A stretch of 8,793 nt of DNA from Candidatus Zhuqueibacterota bacterium 4484_87 (GTDB lineage Bacteria > Zhuqueibacterota > Zhuqueibacteria > Thermofontimicrobiales > Thermofontimicrobiaceae). Of this stretch, positions 6,479-8,793 are shown one piece after another; position 1 is the stretch's first letter, and every line of letters begins with the position of its first letter. A program made the translations under genes and the position numbers. The notes under the pieces are model-generated. The model worked only from the letters and a program-made list of their open reading frames with translations, was not told the DNA's origin and ran no database searches. The DNA is taken from positions 1-8,793 of the forward strand of contig NATN01000084.1 in assembly GCA_002085355.1 (NCBI GenBank), read 5' to 3'.

Positions 6479-8098
6479 TCAATGTTTAATGTCTTTCATT
6501 CTAAAATGATCTCCGGTATCTTCAATGATACGACGGTACCAACTTTTCGGATAACCAGGATGATGGACTTTGCCAAATTCATCTTTAACGTTTCCATCGA
6601 GATATTTGTAAATGAGAAATTCTCCTAATTTTTTCCATCGGGCAACCGTAGAGTTCGCTGTTTTTACTGAGTAGTCAGTCAAGTAATCAATCGCTAACTG
6701 TGGCGCCTGCTTATGTAGCGCTAATGCTGCCTGTTCGATTTTGGGCTGGTCAGCGAAAAATTTTCCCTCAAGTTGTCGCTGGACTTTTTGCACGTCCTGA
6801 ATCATGTCGCTGTAGCGCAAGTAGCAGTAATTGGAAACAAAATTGAACACCCAAAATGCCGATTCCCAGGTGAAGTGCTGAAAATCACCGGTTCCCACAG
6901 CGTAGCTTTTGGGCACTTCAGTAATGGAACAGTAAATCGGCACATAGACAGTGCTGTAAGTGTCATCCACGCTGAACCAGAACACTCCGCCAATGGGGTC
7001 CGGCAGCCAGCTTCTCGCTTGTGCGACAAAGGAAAAACCCGTCTGCTGTGTTGAGACTGCCCGTTCGTTGCAGTAGGTGACGCTGTCCACTTTCCATGTT
7101 AACGGCCGCCAACGATAGGGCAATTTGTAAGGACCGGCGCCGATATCTTTGGTCATATCGAATTCAGTGCCTTCAAAATGATCGCGCATTAATTCCATGA
7201 CATCACGGACTGATAATTTTTTATCCGGTTTGATCCACAGCGGTAAGGGTTCCGCGCCGGGAATGCCATTCACATAATCGATTGATAAATTCAGAGACGG
7301 AGCCGCATGCCGAAACATACTCCAGACCCTTGCCTCGCAGAAACGTAATGCACCGTAATCCAACGGAGCGTAGGCGTCGGCAAAGCTGAATTCTTCATCT
7401 GTGCCTGAAAAGTATCCTTTTTCGCGTGCCAGGTCGATGACATCTTTTTCATAAAGACAGTTTTTCGGATCATTCAGCGGAAACTGCCTGATGCGCGCTT
7501 GATTCGCATGGGCGGAAATGTATCCGTCGGGAACCCGACGCGCCACCCAAACAGCGCCTTTTTTATCCGGCCCCTTGGCAATCATTTCCATGATCCACAC
7601 TTCATTGGGATCAGCGATGGAAAAGGTCTCGCCTGAGCTGTAATAGCCATATTCTTCTACTAATTGTGTCATTATTTGAATGGCCTCGCGGGCAGTTTTT
7701 GCGCGCTGCAGAGCTACATACATCAAGCTTCCGTAATCCATTATTGCATTTTTGTCACGCAATTCGTGTCTGCCGCCCCAAGTGGTTTCTCCGATAGAGA
7801 CTTGGTGTTCGTTCATATTCCCGACAACAGCGTACGTGTGGGGGATTTGCTTTATTTTGCCGAGAAATTTTCCTGTATCCCATTCATAAATTTCCAGCAT
7901 CTCTCCGGGAAGGTGGTCACCTGGCGGAGTATAATAAAGTTCACCGTAAAGTACATGAGAGTCAGCGGCATAAGTGATCATTGTCGAGCCATCTTTAGAA
8001 GCCCCTTTGGAGATGAGAAAGTTAGTGCAGGCAAAACTGACATGGCTGGCAATAAGAATCAATGCAAAAAAAATGAGCAAAGAAGAAACCTTTTTCAT
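6479..8098 (-). CDS. Secreted C69-family dipeptidase (PepD-like Ntn hydrolase)
   Basis: A 539-residue exported peptidase expected to cleave dipeptides in the periplasm or outside the cell. Residues 1-23 are a signal peptide (KK, then a long hydrophobic core, ending VSFA). Cleavage there exposes Cys24 in ACTNFLISKGASKDGSTM, which matches the N-terminal catalytic cysteine of family C69. Other family-like stretches: NMNEHQVSIGETTWGG (about 94-109), GETFSIADPNEVWIMEMI (about 156-173) and PDGYISAHANQARIRQF (about 190-206). ATG at 8096-8098 has AGGAG seven bases upstream. The residues before Cys24 do not form a good lipobox, so an N-terminal nucleophile is more likely than a lipoprotein anchor. First gene of a set with the Nudix and receptor genes. 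Confidence 0.93.
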   Translation of the reverse strand: MKKVSSLLIFFALILIASHVSFACTNFLISKGASKDGSTMITYAADSHVLYGELYYTPPGDHLPGEMLEIYEWDTGKFLGKIKQIPHTYAVVGNMNEHQVSIGETTWGGRHELRDKNAIMDYGSLMYVALQRAKTAREAIQIMTQLVEEYGYYSSGETFSIADPNEVWIMEMIAKGPDKKGAVWVARRVPDGYISAHANQARIRQFPLNDPKNCLYEKDVIDLAREKGYFSGTDEEFSFADAYAPLDYGALRFCEARVWSMFRHAAPSLNLSIDYVNGIPGAEPLPLWIKPDKKLSVRDVMELMRDHFEGTEFDMTKDIGAGPYKLPYRWRPLTWKVDSVTYCNERAVSTQQTGFSFVAQARSWLPDPIGGVFWFSVDDTYSTVYVPIYCSITEVPKSYAVGTGDFQHFTWESAFWVFNFVSNYCYLRYSDMIQDVQKVQRQLEGKFFADQPKIEQAALALHKQAPQLAIDYLTDYSVKTANSTVARWKKLGEFLIYKYLDGNVKDEFGKVHHPGYPKSWYRRIIEDTGDHFRMKDIKH

Positions 8099-8301
8099 GC
8101 AAAAGCTCCTGGATTAATTTAATAATTGCAAAGTTTTGAGAAGATAAAAAGTACAATTTTTACCATGCTTAATGGAATAAGTTTCACAAAATTTTTAAAT
8201 AGGGTATGGCGGCATGCTAAAAGCACCCCATTGTTCACAAAATTGAAAATTGCCTCATGTATGTTTCTGCGAATTCGGAATGATAAATTTTTACATAATA
8301 A

Positions 8302-8325
8302 TTTTTTGCTATTAAAAGCAAAAAA
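8302..8325. repeat. 9-bp inverted repeat upstream of the lamin-tail gene promoter
   Basis: TTTTTTGCT (8302-8310) and AGCAAAAAA (8317-8325) are exact reverse complements across a 6-base loop, ending three bases before the -35 box at 8329. It could be an operator, or a weak bidirectional terminator insulating the two divergent units. The AT-rich context makes chance symmetry possible. Confidence 0.4.
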
Positions 8326-8328
8326 GTG

Positions 8329-8357
8329 TTGCATTAAAGTGATTAATTTTGTATAAT
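8329..8357 (+). promoter_or_regulatory. Strong sigma-70-like promoter for the lamin-tail gene
   Basis: TTGCAT (8329-8334) and a perfect TATAAT (8352-8357) are separated by exactly 17 bases. The expected transcription start near 8364 gives a leader of about 100 bases before the ATG at 8468. This is the best promoter match in the window. Confidence 0.75.
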
Positions 8358-8440
8358 AAACTGAAATATTTATAGTTTGCTTTAATATTACTGCAGTTAC
8401 ATCACTATTTTCTATTACTCAATAAAAATATTAAGAATAG

Positions 8441-8460
8441 CTCAATTTATATTGAGGGGG
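8441..8460 (+). promoter_or_regulatory. Small hairpin overlapping the ribosome binding site of the lamin-tail gene
   Basis: CTCAAT (8441-8446) pairs with ATTGAG (8451-8456) over a TTAT loop; the right arm takes up the first three bases of the GAGGGGG ribosome site (8454-8460). A second CTCAAT at 8418-8423 could pair with the same right arm. The stem is short and mostly A/T, so it may melt easily; regulation is conjecture. Confidence 0.4.
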
Positions 8461-8467
8461 TAGCACC

Positions 8468-8793
8468 ATGAAAGCAAAGAGTGTGTTAATAACTTTCTTT
8501 GTCATCATTTCTACTTTTCTTTCTACTCATCTTTATTCACAAATAGTCATCAATGAATTTCTTGCCGGAAACGAAACCATCAACACCGATGAAGATGGTG
8601 AATACGAAGATTGGATTGAGCTGTACAATGCCGGTGACGATGCAGTTGATTTGGCCGGTTTTACTCTCACGGATGATCCCACCGAACATGATCAGTGGAC
8701 ACTTCCAGCGGTGACGCTTGGTTCGCATGAGTTCTTATTAGTGTGGGCGTCAAAGAAAGATCGCACCACCGGTGAGTTGCACACCAATTTTTC
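8468..8793 (+). CDS. Lamin-tail-domain secreted protein, N-terminal part (runs off the window)
   Basis: The first 108 residues are visible; the gene is cut by the right edge. Residues 1-24 form a signal peptide (MKAKS, hydrophobic core, ending LYS before Gln25). From residue 26 a lamin tail domain starts: IVINEFLAGN, then DEDGEYEDWIELYNAGDDAVDLAGFTLTDD (about 41-70), WTLPAVTL and EFLLVWASKKD, then LHTNF, the usual lead-in to the domain's last strands. In bacteria such domains occur in large secreted or surface proteins, often followed by CotH-kinase, nuclease or sorting domains; which of these follows cannot be seen. ATG 8468-8470 has GAGGGGG seven bases upstream and a consensus promoter further up. 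Confidence 0.9.
   Translation, partial: MKAKSVLITFFVIISTFLSTHLYSQIVINEFLAGNETINTDEDGEYEDWIELYNAGDDAVDLAGFTLTDDPTEHDQWTLPAVTLGSHEFLLVWASKKDRTTGELHTNF

Larger units (their letters stand above)
8099..8467. other. AT-rich divergent intergenic region
   Basis: No convincing gene in these 369 bases; short open frames on both strands lack ribosome sites and recognisable content. It separates the minus-strand peptidase set from the plus-strand lamin-tail gene. It contains a strong plus-strand promoter, a 9-bp inverted repeat just upstream of that promoter (8302-8310 with 8317-8325), and two copies of TTCACAAAATT (8183-8193 and 8234-8244). I could not pick a convincing minus-strand promoter for the peptidase gene. 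Confidence 0.7.

Noticed and set aside
8026..8040. Lipoprotein signal at Cys24 of the C69 peptidase
   Set aside because: The residues before the cysteine (VSFA) do not fit a lipobox, and the cysteine matches the family's N-terminal catalytic nucleophile.

Overview
The window looks like chromosomal DNA of a Gram-negative bacterium outside the well-studied groups. It has two TonB-dependent outer-membrane receptors, one with an N-terminal carboxypeptidase-regulatory-like domain, a secreted C69 peptidase and a lamin-tail-domain surface protein. That mix is typical of the FCB superphylum (KSB1, Calditrichota, Ignavibacteria, Zixibacteria and similar lineages). Clear GGAGG-type ribosome binding sites and E. 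coli-like -35/-10 boxes with 17-base spacers argue against Bacteroidota proper, where both are unusual. The lineage is inferred from gene style only.

Layout. Bases 1-152 hold two hairpins between a possible plus-strand gene end and the receptor gene. Bases 153-2345 (minus) encode a BtuB-like receptor. Its long leader (about 2346-2772, minus) contains a textbook cobalamin riboswitch (2568-2750), an intrinsic terminator (2472-2509), and then a further stretch with a 10-bp long-range inverted repeat around a 12-base perfect complement of the 16S rRNA tail. Bases 2837-4042 (minus) encode an NhaA Na+/H+ antiporter. Bases 4136-8098 (minus) hold a compact set read in the order secreted C69 dipeptidase, Nudix hydrolase, second TonB-dependent receptor. 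The nhaA gene follows in the same direction with no visible terminator between. Bases 8099-8467 are an AT-rich divergent intergenic region carrying a strong plus-strand promoter for a lamin-tail-domain secreted protein that runs off the right edge.

How the genes fit together. The best-supported circuit is vitamin B12 uptake: when cobalamin is plentiful the riboswitch should stop transcription before the receptor gene; when it is scarce the receptor is made and imports corrinoid with TonB energy. No BtuFCD transporter is in view. The peptidase-Nudix-receptor set is tightly spaced, with the Nudix ribosome binding site overlapping the peptidase stop, which suggests co-expression, but its shared purpose is unknown. 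I see no CRISPR array, insertion sequence, tRNA or rRNA gene, and no convincing new multi-gene system. The most unusual feature is the layered leader RNA of the B12 receptor.
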